The notes beneath the pieces are model-generated. The model saw only the letters and a list, made by a program, of their open reading frames with translations. It made no database searches and was not told the origin of the DNA. From the NCBI RefSeq assembly GCF_000981895.1, contig NZ_LATD01000232.1, positions 1 through 54,145 of the forward strand: a DNA stretch of 54,145 nucleotides. Reading direction: 5' to 3'. The stretch's first letter is position 1. The number at the start of each line of letters is the position of its first letter. A program made the position numbers and the translations under genes. This document shows, in pieces, positions 7,690-15,782 of the stretch. The DNA comes from Streptomyces odonnellii (GTDB lineage: Bacteria > Actinomycetota > Actinomycetes > Streptomycetales > Streptomycetaceae).

Positions 7690-8748
7690 GTGTACCGCTT
7701 CCGTGATCTTCATCTCACCCGTGTTGTCCGTGGTGTCGCCCTGGCCGGAGCCCTGCTGCTCACCGGCTGCTCCACCGACTCGGCCGGCTCTTCGGCCACC
7801 GAACCGGCTCAGTCGGCCGAACCGGCCGACACGTCGGTCCATACCGCGCCACGCTCCGTGCCCAAGGGCATGGGCAGCGGCAGACCGGACGGCGAATTCC
7901 CGCGTACGGTCGCCCACTTCGAGGGCCGGACCACCGTCAAGGCCGAGCCCAAGCGGGTCGTGGTCATCTCCACCGGCCAGGCCGACGCGCTGCTCACGCT
8001 CGGTACGGTGCCGGCGGGCTCCACCCGGGGTGACGGCGCGGATCTCGTACCCCGGTATCTGATCGACGACTTCCCGCAGTACGCCGCCCAGTTGGCGAAG
8101 GTCGCCGATGTGGGGTCGCGGGTGGATCCCGATCTGGAGACCATCGCCAATGTCAAGCCCGATCTGATCCTGATGAACATCGCGGGCAAGAACGCCAAGG
8201 GCCTCTACACCGCGCTGAGCGCGCTGGCGCCCACCATCGCCACCCAGGGCACCGGGCTCTACTGGAAGCAGGACTTCCTGCTCGTCGCCGACGGGCTGGG
8301 CAGGACCGCCCGGGCGCGGGCGATCCTCGACGGCTTCCACACGGACGCCGCAGAGCTGGGCAAGAGTCTCGACAAGCCGGTCACGGTGTCCTTCCTCCGG
8401 CTCAACGGCGACCGCCTGCGGGTCTTCGGGGTGCCCTCGTTCACCGGCGGCATCGCCGAGGACGCCGGACTGGGGCGGCCGGAGAGCCAGCGGTTCGACG
8501 AGACGTCGGAGGACATCAGCAACGAGCAGCTCGACCGGGCCGACGCCGACTGGCTGTTCTACGGAGTCCAGGACGCCGGAGCCAAGTCCTCCGCGCTCAC
8601 CGGGGCGCCGCTGTGGCCGACCCTGTCCGCCGTCGCGGGCGGGACGGCGGTCCCGGTGGACGACGATGTCTTCTATCTCAACACCGGGCCCACGGCGGCC
8701 CGCGATGTGCTGGCCGTACTCAAGAAGCACCTGGCCACGAAGGGCTGA
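7690..8748 (+). CDS. Ferric-siderophore ABC transporter substrate-binding lipoprotein
   Basis: A 352-residue type III (FepB/BtuF-like) binding protein. The signal peptide ends in a lipobox at Cys27 (LLLTGC). The mature part shows PKRVVVISTGQADALLTLG, DLETIANVKPDLILMN and a C-terminal lobe typical of periplasmic_binding_2. It is anchored on the outer face of the membrane and delivers a ferric siderophore to the divergent permeases. The GTG start at 7690 is 6 bases from the iron box with no clear ribosome-binding site, suggesting a leaderless or very short leader transcript. A hairpin follows at 8772-8808. Confidence 0.88.
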   Translation: MYRFRDLHLTRVVRGVALAGALLLTGCSTDSAGSSATEPAQSAEPADTSVHTAPRSVPKGMGSGRPDGEFPRTVAHFEGRTTVKAEPKRVVVISTGQADALLTLGTVPAGSTRGDGADLVPRYLIDDFPQYAAQLAKVADVGSRVDPDLETIANVKPDLILMNIAGKNAKGLYTALSALAPTIATQGTGLYWKQDFLLVADGLGRTARARAILDGFHTDAAELGKSLDKPVTVSFLRLNGDRLRVFGVPSFTGGIAEDAGLGRPESQRFDETSEDISNEQLDRADADWLFYGVQDAGAKSSALTGAPLWPTLSAVAGGTAVPVDDDVFYLNTGPTAARDVLAVLKKHLATKG

Positions 8749-8771
8749 GCCCTTAACGTCTCACCGTCCCT

Positions 8772-8808
8772 GGACCCGCCCACTGAGCCATGCCCGGCGG
8801 GCGGGTCC
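8772..8808 (+). terminator. Hairpin terminator after the siderophore-binding gene
   Basis: A perfect 10-bp stem (GGACCCGCCC, 8772-8781, with 8799-8808) and a 17-nt loop lies 23 bases after the stop. Confidence 0.65.
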
Positions 8809-8838
8809 GGCCCCTCGACCCCCGATTGCTTCCTTACT

Positions 8839-8874
8839 TACTTCGGTACCTACTTCGGTAGCTACTTCCGTACT
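8839..8874 (-). repeat. 12-bp tandem repeat x3 carrying stop codons
   Basis: Three consecutive 12-bp units begin TACTTCGGTACC, TACTTCGGTAGC and TACTTCCGTACT. On the minus strand, in frame with the TetR gene, the array places further TAG, TAG and TAA codons every four codons after the natural TAA at 8874-8876. Confidence 0.7.
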
Positions 8875-9521
8875 TACGGTCCGGTCGGCTCCGGTGCGGT
8901 CACGCACAGCGCGGCGATATGGTCCAGCATCGCGTCCAGCCCCGCTTCGAGCGCCACCGTGTCCCGGCGGATCTGGGTGAGCAGCAGCCCGCCCTGGAGT
9001 GCCGCGAGTGTGGCGAGCGCCAACTGGCCCGGATCGGCGTCACGGCGCAGCTCGCCCCGGTCGTACATGGCCTGCAGTCCGTCGTGGATGGACTGCCCCC
9101 ACCGCGCGAAACCGGCGGCGACATCCTCGCGTGCCGCCTGGTCGGTCTCGGCGAGTTCACTGCCCAGCGAGCCGATCGGACAGCCGCCCGCGCAGCCCCG
9201 CCCAGCCTGGAGCGCGACCACGAAGTCCCGCCACGCCCGGAGTGCCTCCAGACTGTCGAGCCGGCTGAGCAGCGGTTCCTGCGCGTCCAGTACGGCATCG
9301 GTCGTAACCGCGATCACGGCCCTGACCAGGGCGCCTTTGTCCCCGAAGTAGTGGTAGACCTGCGAGGGGCTCACCCCGGCGGCCTTCTGGACGTCTTCGA
9401 GACTCGTCCCCGCCACCCCGCGTTCGAACATCAGCTCAGCCGCGGCCGTGACGATCCGGCCGCGCGTCGCCATGCCCTTCCGGGTCAGACGAGGGGCGGC
9501 GGTGGCTTCTTCGGTGGACAT
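8874..9521 (-). CDS. TetR/AcrR-family transcriptional regulator
   Basis: A 215-residue regulator. Residues about 18-65 are the TetR helix-turn-helix (RGRIVTAAAELMFERGVAG, then VSPSQVYHYFGDKGAL). The ligand domain contains the subfamily motif GCPIGSLGSELAE, preceded by extra cysteines (GCAGGC). It is divergent from a peroxiredoxin gene, its likely target, and a cysteine-based redox response is possible but unproven. The ATG at 9521 is the start that gives normal family length. Its 3' end runs into the 12-bp stop-bearing repeat. Confidence 0.85.
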   Translation of the reverse strand: MSTEEATAAPRLTRKGMATRGRIVTAAAELMFERGVAGTSLEDVQKAAGVSPSQVYHYFGDKGALVRAVIAVTTDAVLDAQEPLLSRLDSLEALRAWRDFVVALQAGRGCAGGCPIGSLGSELAETDQAAREDVAAGFARWGQSIHDGLQAMYDRGELRRDADPGQLALATLAALQGGLLLTQIRRDTVALEAGLDAMLDHIAALCVTAPEPTGP

Positions 9522-9648
9522 GAACTCAGGATAACCGCGCTTTGGAGTTGACCCTCCAGAAAATGAGTGACAACACGCTGAATGGAGTAAGCGGTCCATT
9601 AACTCGGCCGGCCGGAGTCTCCGTACCGCCCCTACCGAAGGGCCTCCT

Positions 9649-10365
9649 GTGCGCAGCGAGCAGACCAACAGGCAGAGCGGCGATCCGACCATCGCCCCGA
9701 CCATCGCCGAGCAAGTCGCCGTCATGACCCAGGAAATGGCCGCACAAGTCCCGGCCGAACTGCTTGTCCCCTTCGTCGAGGAGCAGACCGGCCTCGCCGC
9801 GGCGGGGCGGCCCGCCGGCATTCCGGCCCCCGGCACCGCGATGCCCGACGGAAACCTCCTCGATGTCCATGGAGATCCGACGACCCTCGACGGAGCACGG
9901 GGCGGGCGCGCCGCCGTTGTCGTCTTCTACCGCGGTGCGTGGTGCCCGTACTGCAATCTGGCGTTGCGCGCCTAAGAGCATCAGCTCGTACCGGCCCTCG
10001 CCGAGCGGGACATCGCCCTGATCGCGATCAGTCCGCAGAAGCCGGACGGCTCGCTCACCATGCGGGAGACCAATGAGCTGACGTATACGGTCGTCTCCGA
10101 TCCGGGCAACCAGATCGCGGGCAAGCTGGGCATCCTCACCGCGCCCACCGACGGCAGCCGCGCCTCCCAGGCCGCGCTCGGCCTTGATGTCGTCGGCGGG
10201 AACGCGGACGGTACGGACACCCTCCCGATGCCGGCCACTGTCCTGGTCGACGCAGGCGGAACGATCCGATGGATCGATGTCCACCCGGACTACAGCACCC
10301 GTAGCGAGCCGGCGGAGATCCTCGACGCCGTCGCGGCCCTGATCGGCCGACTCGCTGATCCTTCG
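9649..10365 (+). pseudogene. AhpC/TSA-type peroxiredoxin-like gene with an in-frame stop
   Basis: Residues 1-108 read as a thioredoxin-fold peroxidase with the active-site motif YRGAWCPYCN, then a TAA (9973-9975) interrupts the frame. The same frame continues without shift into a perfectly good second half (LVPALAERDIALIAISPQ, then MPATVLVDAGGTIRWIDVHPDYSTR). Homologous positions usually hold Tyr, so a TAC or TAT to TAA change explains it. The native stop also seems lost, since the frame runs on past the terminator hairpin. Read-through or a sequencing error are the alternatives. The GTG start at 9649 and promoter lie opposite the TetR gene. Confidence 0.75.
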
Positions 10366-10381
10366 CCCCGTCGAGCCGAGT

Positions 10382-10417
10382 ACGAGCCCCCGTCCGGCGT
10401 GCCGGGCGGGGGCTCGT
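10382..10417. terminator. Bidirectional hairpin terminator
   Basis: An 11-bp perfect stem (10382-10392 with 10407-10417) lies between the broken peroxiredoxin and the convergent TMEM165-like gene, whose stop is 23 bases away. It can serve both. Confidence 0.7.
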
Positions 10418-10439
10418 GGCTCACACGCGTGAGCGGGTG

Positions 10440-11024
10440 TCAGCCGATGAAGATCTCGACCACCGACCAGACCGCCAGCCCGAGCATGCACAGCCCGCCT
10501 ATCCGCTGGACCGTCCTCAGCGGGACACGCGTGGCGATGAAACGGCCCGCCAGCAGCGCCAGTGCCGAGACCGACATCAGCGCGGCGGCCGAACCGATCG
10601 CGGTCGACCAGGGCCCGTTGCTTGCCGCGAGGTTGGCGGTGGTGATCTGGGTGAGGTCGCCCCACTCACTGATGAACACGGCCATGAAAGCGGTCGAGTA
10701 GACGGGCCAGAACCCGGTGACCGTCCTCGGTGCCGACTCTTCGCCCTCCTCACCGCCCCCGCCGCGCAGCAGCATGAAGGCGCCGAAGGCGAAGAGCAGT
10801 GCGGAGACGAGCTTGACGATCCAGCCGGGAAGCAGCCCGAGGAGACCTCCCGCACCGACGGCGATGGCGACATGCACGAGGAACGCCGTCGACGTACCGA
10901 ACCAGACATAGAGCGGACGCATGCGCGTGCCCATGGCCAGGGACGCGAACATGGTCTTGTCGGGCAGCTCCGCAAGGAAGATGAGCCCGAAGGCGGTGAC
11001 GATCGCCAGGGGGTCGAGAGACAT
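10440..11024 (-). CDS. TMEM165/GDT1 (UPF0016) family cation transporter
   Basis: A 194-residue membrane protein with six predicted hydrophobic segments in two homologous halves. The family's acidic signature appears twice: ELPDKT at residues 19-24 and EWGDLTQ near 119. Members move Mn2+ or Ca2+, usually exporting excess Mn2+ in bacteria. The upstream leader (11141-11246) matches a yybP-ykoY Mn2+ riboswitch, which strongly supports Mn2+ export induced by Mn2+. A charged Gly/Glu loop (GGGGEEGEE) separates the halves. The ATG at 11024 is preceded by GAGAAAG. Confidence 0.88.
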   Translation of the reverse strand: MSLDPLAIVTAFGLIFLAELPDKTMFASLAMGTRMRPLYVWFGTSTAFLVHVAIAVGAGGLLGLLPGWIVKLVSALLFAFGAFMLLRGGGGEEGEESAPRTVTGFWPVYSTAFMAVFISEWGDLTQITTANLAASNGPWSTAIGSAAALMSVSALALLAGRFIATRVPLRTVQRIGGLCMLGLAVWSVVEIFIG

Positions 11025-11140
11025 TCCGGGTGGCTTTCTCTGAGGGCCGGACCGGGGTCCTCGTGACGCGCCGTACGGAGCGGGACGACCTCTCGGTCCG
11101 GCACGACGGCGCGCCCGCGGGATACGGGTGCGTCATGCCT

Positions 11141-11246
11141 GACCGAAGGTCTCGCCCGCCCGCCGCAACGACGGGCCCGGCCACCGGGAACCCGAAGGCT
11201 CCAGTGTGTCGACGACCGGTTCGCGGGGCTACTCCCCTTCGCGGTC
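11141..11246 (-). ncRNA. yybP-ykoY-type (Mn2+) riboswitch
   Basis: Read on the minus strand, the leader opens with GAAGGGGAGTAGCCCCG (from 11240) and closes with GGCGAGACCTTCGG (to 11142). These are the two conserved ends of the yybP-ykoY aptamer as I know it (AAGGGGAGUAGC and GCAAGACCUU). CGAAGG and CCTTCG pair to form P1, and the middle can form internal stems. A TAGTGT -10 element at 11251-11256 would start transcription right at P1. The aptamer ends 116 bases before the TMEM165-like start codon, room for an expression platform. Confidence 0.85.
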
Positions 11247-11250
11247 AACA

Positions 11251-11256
11251 ACACTA
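11251..11256 (-). promoter_or_regulatory. Candidate -10 box for the riboswitch transcript
   Basis: TAGTGT on the minus strand fits the streptomycete TAGNNT -10 pattern and lies about 5 bases before the aptamer. No good -35 is seen. The rest of the gap to 11501 shows no gene. Confidence 0.4.
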
Positions 11257-11501
11257 CCCCACCGCCCGAGGCCGTCTCCCGGCCGGTACGGCACGGAGGC
11301 CGTGGCCCCACGAGCACCGGGGCACGACCGGGGCACCACGCCTCCGCCATCGGCGCTCCACGCCGCCGCCGCCCGCGGTGTGCCACCCGGACGGCCCTGT
11401 CCGGTGGCCCGGTATCGGGGTCTGTCGTGTAGTGGGTGCTGTGGCCGCGATCTGGCGGTCGGACTTGCTGCCCCTGTGGCGGCCGGACCAAAGGAGTCTT
11501 G

Positions 11502-12119
11502 ATGAGGACCAACACCAGGACAGCCGCGGCCATGGCCGCCGCCGCACTCTGTGTCGCGGCGCTCGCAGGATGCTCGGGCAGCGGCGACAGCGGCGCCGAG
11601 TCCCAGGCCGAGGCTCCCGCGGACTTCGCGGCGGCCCCGACCACCCCCGCCCCCACGAAGACACACAGTCCCTCGGTGAACCCCTCCGACGAGGTGGGCA
11701 CCATCTCCGCCAAGCGCGGGCCGCTCGGGGACATCCTCGTCGACGACAAGGGCCGTACGCTCTACCTCTTCGAGGCGGACAAGACCAAGCAGTCCACCTG
11801 CAAGGACGCCTGCGCCAAGGCCTGGCCTCCCGGACTCGTGCTCACCGGTACGCCGAAGGCCGGCACCGGCGGGGTGCGGGAGAACCTGCTCTCCACCATC
11901 ACCCGCAGCGACGGCACCAAGCAGGTCACGTACAACAACCACCCGCTGTACCGGTTCGAGGGCGACAAGAAGCCCGGTGAGACCAACGGCCAGGGCCTGA
12001 CCGACTTCGGCGCCAAGTGGTACGTCGTCGACACCGCGGGCAAGGCCATCACCACCCCGGTCTCCAGCGCCACCAAGAGCCCGGGCGCCACCCCCACCAC
12101 CACCGCAACCGAATCCTGA
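11502..12119 (+). CDS. Secreted-repeat lipoprotein (PF03640-type)
   Basis: A 205-residue lipoprotein with its lipobox at Cys24 (AALAGC) and an Ala/Pro/Thr-rich spacer. Two copies of the secreted repeat of unknown function follow: GDILVDDKGRTLYLFEADK with a nearby CKDACAKAWPP, then TYNNHPLYRFEGDK. It ends with a low-complexity Thr/Pro/Ala tail. The family is found in actinobacterial envelopes with no settled function; some members have been linked to electron transfer. The ATG at 11502 follows AAGGAG (11491-11496). Confidence 0.85.
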   Translation: MRTNTRTAAAMAAAALCVAALAGCSGSGDSGAESQAEAPADFAAAPTTPAPTKTHSPSVNPSDEVGTISAKRGPLGDILVDDKGRTLYLFEADKTKQSTCKDACAKAWPPGLVLTGTPKAGTGGVRENLLSTITRSDGTKQVTYNNHPLYRFEGDKKPGETNGQGLTDFGAKWYVVDTAGKAITTPVSSATKSPGATPTTTATES

Positions 12120-12212
12120 CCGTCTCCATGGGGCCGACAGCTCGGACACACCACGCCGCTCTCGCACGGCACCGGCCGGACATCCCCGGCCGCCCTGCGT
12201 GCCGCAGTCCGC

Positions 12213-12425
12213 GTGAGCGCCCTGGCCGGCTGTTCCAACAGCGACGGCGGCAGGCAGACAGGCTCCGCCACTCCCTCGCTGGGTACGGCATCCCCCTTCG
12301 GCGGCGGGCAGGAACAGGTCGTCAGCGGCGATTCCGGGTACACGCCCGGCACCCTCACCGTCGTGCCGGCACCGGTACCGTCCGCTGACCCTCCTCAAGA
12401 CCTCCGGTCTCCCCACGGTGTGTGA
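12213..12425 (+). pseudogene. Decayed lipoprotein remnant, possibly cupredoxin-like
   Basis: A short frame begins in a signal-peptide-like stretch (LRAAVRVSALAGC just before and after GTG 12213), continues with a Ser/Gly/Gln linker, and reaches YTPGTLTVVPAPVP. The last part resembles the opening strand of plastocyanin-type domains, then the frame degenerates and stops at 12425. No ribosome-binding site or complete domain is visible. It looks like the beginning of a lost lipoprotein gene next to the intact one; chance similarity cannot be excluded. The rest of 12120-12591 shows nothing else. Confidence 0.3.
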
Positions 12426-12591
12426 GCCCCGCCGTGCGGACCGCCGAGTCAGTCGTACGGCAACGGACCGACCAGGCCCCCGCCGGCCACGGGAACCGTG
12501 GTGGAGGCGGGGGCGTGGAGGTACGGCACAGGTCCCGGCGTACGGCGTCAAGGAAGCTCAGGCTCCACAGGGAGCCCGGCGCCCAAGGGCC

Positions 12592-13536
12592 TCAGCGCCC
12601 CCGGCCGCGCCGGCCGCCGAAGTCCTGGCCCGTCTGGTCGGTGTCGTACTCGATCCGCTCCTTGCGGACGTCCGCCGAGACCTCCTTCTGCTCGGTGACC
12701 TTCTCCGTCTCCATGCGTACGCGCTCGACGGGGATGGTCTCCTTGCTGATGACCGGCTGCTCGGCGTGGAGCGTCACCTCGGTCTGGGCCTCGCTGATGG
12801 CGGAACGGCCCATCCGGGAACGGTCCTCGGGCGCGATCGCCTCATGGATGACCCGGACCTCCTCATGGCTGAGCGGCACGGACGTGGTCACGCTCTCGGT
12901 CACCACGATCTTGCGCAGCCGCGCGTGGCCGATCTCGTGCTCCTCGGTGCTGACATGGAGCTGCTCCTCGGACCGGATGAGTTCCTCGGTCTGCGGTGCC
13001 TTGCCCTCGCCCGGTTCGGCTCCGCGCATCCCCGCCATGGCCCTGTCCTGGCTTCCCGCGGTGGCCTGCCCGGTCCCGGCGGGCGTGCCCGCGCCCGCGG
13101 CGGTGCCGGCCATACCGGGGCGCGGCGCCGTACTCATCCCCGTACCCGCACCGGACTCCGTCCTGGTCCCGGCGGCCGTGCCCGGGCCCTCCGCCATGCT
13201 CATGCCGGAGTCGGCTGTCGCCAGGCCGTAGTGCTGGTAGAGCTGCTTCTCCTGGCCCGGGTCGAGATGCTCGTCGGCCGCCAGGCGCGGTGCCTCCTTG
13301 ACCGTCTCCCGGGCGTACGGGACATGGATGTCCTCACCGGCGCGCCGGGCGCCGGCCAGCGGAACGAGTGTCTCGTTCATACCGAACAGACCGGTCTTCA
13401 CGGTCACCCACTCAGGGCGGCCCGTGCGGTCGCCCACATAGACCTGGCCGACGTTGCCGATCTTGTCGCCGTCCTTGTCGTACACGGGCAGCCCCGTGAG
13501 CCTGCTGGGGTCGTTGAACACGCCATCGGCTGACAT
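12592..13536 (-). CDS. PRC-barrel and DUF2382 domain stress-type protein
   Basis: A 314-residue soluble protein. Residues about 5-95 form a PRC-barrel (LTGLPVYDKDGDKIGNVGQVYVG, then VPLAGARRAGEDIHVPY). A flexible Gly/Ala/Thr/Met linker spans about 108-170. DUF2382 occupies about 178-295 (EELIRSEEQLHVSTEE, then HAEQPVISKETIPVERVRM), and the end is Gly/Arg-rich. Such proteins are abundant in actinobacteria and other stress-tolerant bacteria, but their role is not defined. The ATG at 13536 is preceded by GAGGAG. It stands alone, divergent from NAD kinase. Confidence 0.85.
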   Translation of the reverse strand: MSADGVFNDPSRLTGLPVYDKDGDKIGNVGQVYVGDRTGRPEWVTVKTGLFGMNETLVPLAGARRAGEDIHVPYARETVKEAPRLAADEHLDPGQEKQLYQHYGLATADSGMSMAEGPGTAAGTRTESGAGTGMSTAPRPGMAGTAAGAGTPAGTGQATAGSQDRAMAGMRGAEPGEGKAPQTEELIRSEEQLHVSTEEHEIGHARLRKIVVTESVTTSVPLSHEEVRVIHEAIAPEDRSRMGRSAISEAQTEVTLHAEQPVISKETIPVERVRMETEKVTEQKEVSADVRKERIEYDTDQTGQDFGGRRGRGR

Positions 13537-13896
13537 CAGCGATCACTCCTCGCGTGGGGGAAGCGCGTCTGCGGGTCTGGCCCCTCACGGTCAGGCGCGC
13601 ACGACACCATCGCGCCTCCGTCGGGCACGGGCGGCAACCTGGGGAGAGCCGGGACGTCAAGTCCATACAGCCCGTTTACGCCGTTCGAGCGGTGTTCACC
13701 GGGGGTGGCGACACGTTGGGGTTATCGGCCATTCGGGTGAATTAAAAGCGATTGATCCGTATTCTTCAGTTGATGTGACCAATCGTCCCCGGCGTGGTGA
13801 TCCTGGACGGCGGGGCGGCCGGATTCCGAGCCGACGGGCACCGCGCGTGACGGACGGAGCCCGGAGGCGGACGCATGGAGGACGGAGAGCGGGAAC
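13537..13896. other. Gap between divergent PRC-barrel and NAD kinase genes
   Basis: 360 bases without a credible gene. An AT-richer patch at 13735-13790 (around GTGAATTAAAAGCGATTGAT) is the most promoter-like part and could serve either gene. No match to a named promoter class or riboswitch was found. Confidence 0.4.
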
Positions 13897-14961
13897 ATGG
13901 CTGTGCAGCGGATCGGTCTGATCGTCCACCACGGCCGCTCCGAGGCCGTCGAGGCGGCCCGCGCCGTCCACGCCTGGTGCGGCGCGCAGGGCGTCCCGTA
14001 CAAGGAGATCGACGTGTGGCGGGGGCACGAGCGGCGCCATGACAGCCAGGAGGAGGCGTCCTCGGCCGGCAACCCGGACCTGGTCGTCACCCTCGGGGGT
14101 GACGGTACGTTCCTGCGCGGCGCGCGGATCGCCGCCGAGAACGGCGCCGCCGTGCTGGGGGTCGATCTGGGCCGGGTCGGCTTTCTGACGGAGGTTCCGG
14201 CCGAGAAGGTCACACGGGCGCTGGACGCCGTCCATGAGGGGCGCGCCACCATCGAGGAGCGGATGACCCTCACCATGCGGGCCTCGCGCGCGCTGGAGAT
14301 GCCGACCGGCATGGAGGCGCTGCTGCGCTACGGCCGCGGGCCCGCCCTGCCTCCGCCGCATGTCAGGCCCGACACCACGGAGGGCGAGGGCTGGGGCGTG
14401 GCCCTGGACATCACCGCCGTCAACGATGTGGTGGTGGAGAAGCTCGCCCGGGACCGCCAGGTCAATCTGGGGATCTATATCGCGGGCCGGCTGCTCGCCT
14501 CGTACTCCGCCGACGCGGTCATCGTGGCCACCCCGACCGGTTCGACGGCGTACAGCTTCGCCGCCGGGGGACCGGTGCTCTCCCCGCACATGGACGCCGT
14601 GGTCTTCACGCCGGTGGCCGCGCACATGACCTTCGACCGCACGGTCGTGGCCGCGCCGGACGAGCCGGTGGCGGTACGGGTGCTGCCGCACTCGGGGGAG
14701 GCGGCGCTGAGCATCGACGGCCAGCTCCGGGGCGTACTGGACCCGGGCGACTGGGTCGGGGTGTACGGGGCGGCGTACCGGCTGCGGCTGGTGCGGCTGG
14801 GGCCGGTCGACTTCTACACCAGGCTGCGTGAGCGCTTCCGGCTCTCGGACGCGCCCGCCACCGCGCCGGACGGCGAGTCGGCGCCGCTGTTCCGGCCCGA
14901 CAGCCCGGTCCCCGACGACCTCGCCCATCTGCGGCTGCCGCCCGCTCCCAGCCGCCCCTGA
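13897..14961 (+). CDS. nadK: NAD kinase
   Basis: A 354-residue cytoplasmic enzyme that phosphorylates NAD+ to NADP+. Diagnostic motifs are present: GGDGTF near residue 67 (phosphate loop), NDVVVE near 178 and TPTGSTAYSFAAGG near 212. An extra segment at about 145-170 (RGPALPPPHVRPDTTEGEGW) is not part of the core fold. The C-terminal 45 residues are Pro/Ala-rich and probably disordered. Streptomycetes often carry more than one NAD kinase; this could be the accessory copy, since the usual recN/tlyA neighbours are absent. The start follows a GGAG. Confidence 0.9.
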   Translation: MAVQRIGLIVHHGRSEAVEAARAVHAWCGAQGVPYKEIDVWRGHERRHDSQEEASSAGNPDLVVTLGGDGTFLRGARIAAENGAAVLGVDLGRVGFLTEVPAEKVTRALDAVHEGRATIEERMTLTMRASRALEMPTGMEALLRYGRGPALPPPHVRPDTTEGEGWGVALDITAVNDVVVEKLARDRQVNLGIYIAGRLLASYSADAVIVATPTGSTAYSFAAGGPVLSPHMDAVVFTPVAAHMTFDRTVVAAPDEPVAVRVLPHSGEAALSIDGQLRGVLDPGDWVGVYGAAYRLRLVRLGPVDFYTRLRERFRLSDAPATAPDGESAPLFRPDSPVPDDLAHLRLPPAPSRP

Positions 14962-15027
14962 AGGACCGCTCTCACCGACAATCAATCCGTCGTGGACAAA
15001 AAAAGTTTTCGGTGAGAGTGTGGGGCC

Positions 15028-15702
15028 ATGCTGGATGTGACCGTGATCGAGGACGCGGCGGCAGCAGCCGTCTCACTGGACCCCATGCGGGCCCGGCTGC
15101 TCGCCGAGCTGGCCTCGGGGCCGGCTTCCGCGACGATGCTCGCCGGCCGGGTCGGACTGCCCCGGCAGAAGGTCAACTATCACCTCAAGGCGCTGGAGCG
15201 GCACGGCCTGGTCGAGCTGGCAGGCGAGCGAAGGAAGGGCAATGTCACCGAGCGGCTGATGCGGGCCACCGCGGCCTCGTACGTCATCTCGCCGCTCGCC
15301 CTGGCCGACGTGCAGCCCGACCCGGGCCGGTTCCGCGACCAGCTCTCCGCGCGCTGGCTGCTCGCGCTCGCCGCGCGGCTCGTACGGGATGTGGGCGCCC
15401 TGATCACCGGGGCGGCGAAGGCCCGCAAGGGGCTCGCCACCTACGCGCTCGACGCCGAGGTGCGGTTCCGCTCGGCGGCCGAACGCGCCGCGTTCGTCGA
15501 GGAGCTGACCCACGGCCTCGCCGCGCTGGTCGCCAAGTACCACGACGACCACGCCGAGTCCGGCCGTGACCACCGGATCGTCGTCGCGCTCCACCCCACT
15601 GTGAAGATCGACCCCGCCGTCGACACCGCCGGACCGGGCGTCGAACCGGGCGGCGCCGTGCCGGCCGTGCCGCCGGAAGGCGCCGCCACGACGGCCGGAT
15701 GA
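15028..15702 (+). CDS. ArsR-like winged-helix regulator
   Basis: A 224-residue regulator with the winged helix at residues about 15-80 (DPMRARLLAELASGPASAT, then QKVNYHLKALERHGLVEL). The C-terminal two-thirds are helical and lack a metal-binding Cys/His site, so small-molecule or protein sensing is more likely than metal sensing. The end is Ala/Pro/Gly-rich. It lies 80 bases upstream of an SRPBCC-fold gene, a frequent pairing in which the regulator controls the lipid- or ligand-binding protein. Directly upstream, 14995-15011 is a short A/T run that may hold its operator. Confidence 0.82.
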   Translation: MLDVTVIEDAAAAAVSLDPMRARLLAELASGPASATMLAGRVGLPRQKVNYHLKALERHGLVELAGERRKGNVTERLMRATAASYVISPLALADVQPDPGRFRDQLSARWLLALAARLVRDVGALITGAAKARKGLATYALDAEVRFRSAAERAAFVEELTHGLAALVAKYHDDHAESGRDHRIVVALHPTVKIDPAVDTAGPGVEPGGAVPAVPPEGAATTAG

Positions 15703-15782
15703 GCGCCTTCGCCGGCGTTCGGCTTCAACGGTGTTCAGCACATCACCCACGCGCCACGGCGCGCCCGTAAGGAGTCACCTTT

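Noticed and set aside
7675..8730. A 351-codon minus-strand frame opposite the siderophore-binding gene
   Set aside because: Shadow of a clear lipoprotein gene; no start signal and no domain.
9973..9975. The peroxiredoxin stop as a selenocysteine or programmed recoding site
   Set aside because: The codon is TAA, not TGA, and no recoding structure was recognised downstream.
9526..10665. A long minus-strand frame across the broken peroxiredoxin
   Set aside because: The plus strand carries the peroxidase motifs on both sides of the stop; the minus frame shows no recognisable feature.
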